A DNA stretch of 64,000 nt from Oceanobacillus jeddahensis (lineage in GTDB: Bacteria > Bacillota > Bacilli > Bacillales > Amphibacillaceae): positions 273,121-337,120 of the forward strand of contig NZ_CCDM010000003.1 of the NCBI RefSeq assembly GCF_000750635.1, given 5' to 3'. Below the pieces are notes generated by a model. That model did no database searches and was not told where the DNA came from. It saw only the letters and a program-made list of their open reading frames with translations. Numbering within the stretch: position 1 is the stretch's first letter; every line of letters begins with the position of its first letter. Of the stretch, positions 62,994 through 64,000 are shown piece by piece. The translations under genes were made by a program, and so were the position numbers.

Positions 62994-64000
62994 CTATAAT
63001 CTACGATCCAAAATATTTCGTTCATTTGTAATAAATTGACTGCGTGAGTTTAGTTTTGCTTGAATTCTTTCTTCTGCAAGCCGGTCAGCTGCAATATTTG
63101 TCGGTACTTGATCGCGATTGGAGATAGCAAACACTTGCTCAAGATTTTTGTAAATGCGTTGTACATTATGTAATGCACGATCACGATTATAACCAATTAA
63201 TTCATCAGCAACATTGATTACCCCGCCTGCATTAATCACATAGTCAGGTGCATATAAAATACCTTTCTGATAGAGGATATCCCCATGCTCTTGACTCTGC
63301 AGTTGATTATTAGCAGACCCTGCGATTACTTTAGCTTTTAATCTGGAAATGGTATGATCATTAATTGTTGCTCCTAATGCACAGGGTGCATAAATATCAC
63401 ATTCCACATCATAAATATCATCCGGGTCTACAGCTTTTGCATTAAAATTATCTTGTGCACGCTTCACGACATCTTTATTAATATCTGTAACAATGAGCTG
63501 CACACCTTCTTCATGTAAAAATTCACATAAACTATACGCTACACTCCCAATCCCTTGGACAGCTACGACTTTTCCTTCTAACGATTCTGATCCAAACGCT
63601 TCCTTTGCAGTTGCCTTCATTCCTTGATAAATTCCCAGTGCAGTAACTGGCGATGGATTTCCTGCTGTTCCGCTGTAAGAGGATAACCCTGTTACATACT
63701 CGGTTTCAAGGGCGATTTGATCCATGTCTGATTCGTTAGTTCCTACATCTTCAGCAGTTATATACCTTCCATTTAAACTTTGGATATAACGACCAAATGC
63801 ACGGAACATTTCTGGATTTTTATCCTTTTTAGGATCACCAATAATAACTGTTTTACCACCACCGAGATCTAAGCCAGCAGCTGCATTTTTATATGTCATC
63901 CCACGTGCTAAACGCAGCGCATCCTCGATAGCTTCTGCTTCTGAATGGTATGTCCACATTCTCGTTCCACCTAGTGCTGGTCCTAATGTTGTATCATGGA
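62994..64000 (-). CDS. bcd: Leucine dehydrogenase (C-terminal part; N-terminus outside window)
   Basis: The frame stays open to the window edge, where upstream codons read [17 protein letters not shown], so the internal ATG at 63959 is not the start. NAD-binding [17 protein letters not shown] and [12 protein letters not shown], and the active-site region [19 protein letters not shown], identify leucine (branched-chain amino acid) dehydrogenase. It deaminates leucine, valine and isoleucine to the 2-oxo acids used by the downstream complex. Confidence 0.94.
   Translation of the reverse strand, partial: HDTTLGPALGGTRMWTYHSEAEAIEDALRLARGMTYKNAAAGLDLGGGKTVIIGDPKKDKNPEMFRAFGRYIQSLNGRYITAEDVGTNESDMDQIALETEYVTGLSSYSGTAGNPSPVTALGIYQGMKATAKEAFGSESLEGKVVAVQGIGSVAYSLCEFLHEEGVQLIVTDINKDVVKRAQDNFNAKAVDPDDIYDVECDIYAPCALGATINDHTISRLKAKVIAGSANNQLQSQEHGDILYQKGILYAPDYVINAGGVINVADELIGYNRDRALHNVQRIYKNLEQVFAISNRDQVPTNIAADRLAEERIQAKLNSRSQFITNERNILDRRL

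Noticed and set aside
1..64000. CRISPR array, tRNA or rRNA genes, transposases, defence or biosynthetic clusters
   Set aside because: I looked for regularly spaced repeats, tRNA and rRNA patterns, and typical transposase, nuclease or synthase proteins and saw none. The dispersed repeats are not regularly spaced.

Overview
The window reads as chromosomal core DNA of a low-GC, endospore-forming, aerobic Bacillaceae species. Gene order follows the Bacillus subtilis ypfD-cmk-sleB-gudB-recQ-res-scp-lysA-spoVA-spoIIA-fur-rnz-bkd stretch. Protein sequences and the dispersed intergenic repeats suggest an Oceanobacillus/Virgibacillus-type organism; that genus call is inference. Most genes lie on the minus strand. 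I see no rRNA, tRNA, CRISPR array, prophage, transposase or defence island.

Layout. 1-7.9 kb: S1-like protein (cut by the edge), plsC, cmk, the germination pair sleB-ypeB, the PrsW protease, asparaginase and the bacillithiol-related reductase ypdA. 8.0-16.5 kb: a composite repeat, gudB, a MecA-family adaptor, the ypbE-like/ypbD/recQ/ypbB group, a cysteine-cluster protein, and a two-gene ECF S-component/DUF4430 lipoprotein unit behind a long structured leader. 16.8-23.8 kb: resABCDE (cytochrome c maturation and the redox two-component system) plus rluB. 24.1-31 kb: spmAB-dacB, scpAB, a tiny YjcZ-like gene, ribT, ppiB, lysA. 30.9-37 kb: spoVAF, spoVAB, spoVAA, the spoIIA operon encoding sigma F and its control proteins, and dacF. 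37-46.6 kb: an SDR gene, pdp, deoB, xerD, yqzK, a ketosamine-kinase-like gene, fur, spoIIM, nudF, yqkF. 46.9-56.5 kb: yqjQ, a GDPD gene, rnz, an aldehyde dehydrogenase, polY1, yqjE, a Prli42-like micropeptide, an Lrp/isochorismatase divergent pair, yqjA. 56.5-64 kb: brxB and the branched-chain 2-oxoacid dehydrogenase operon bcd-buk-lpdV-bfmBAA-bfmBAB-bfmBB, with bcd running off the right edge.

How the genes work together. Several sets serve sporulation and germination: sigma F control, spoVA proteins, SpoIIM, SpmAB/DacB/DacF for spore peptidoglycan, and SleB/YpeB for cortex lysis. The res genes serve respiration. The bkd operon turns branched-chain amino acids into branched acyl-CoA primers and butyrate-type products. 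Promoters I can read include a full sigma H match before spoIIAA, a sigma F match before dacF, and a one-mismatch PerR box before fur.

I did not find an obviously new multi-gene system; most of the window is ordinary core genome. The points that merit follow-up are (a) a modular set of dispersed, hairpin-forming intergenic repeats sharing a common GC-rich module, some bounded by 13-bp terminal inverted repeats; (b) a riboswitch-like leader before the DUF4430/ECF unit that matches no class I recognise; (c) a spoVA locus lacking spoVAC, spoVAD and spoVAE genes; (d) two micropeptide genes below usual ORF cut-offs; and (e) a ketosamine-kinase-like gene inserted between yqzK and fur and flanked by repeats.
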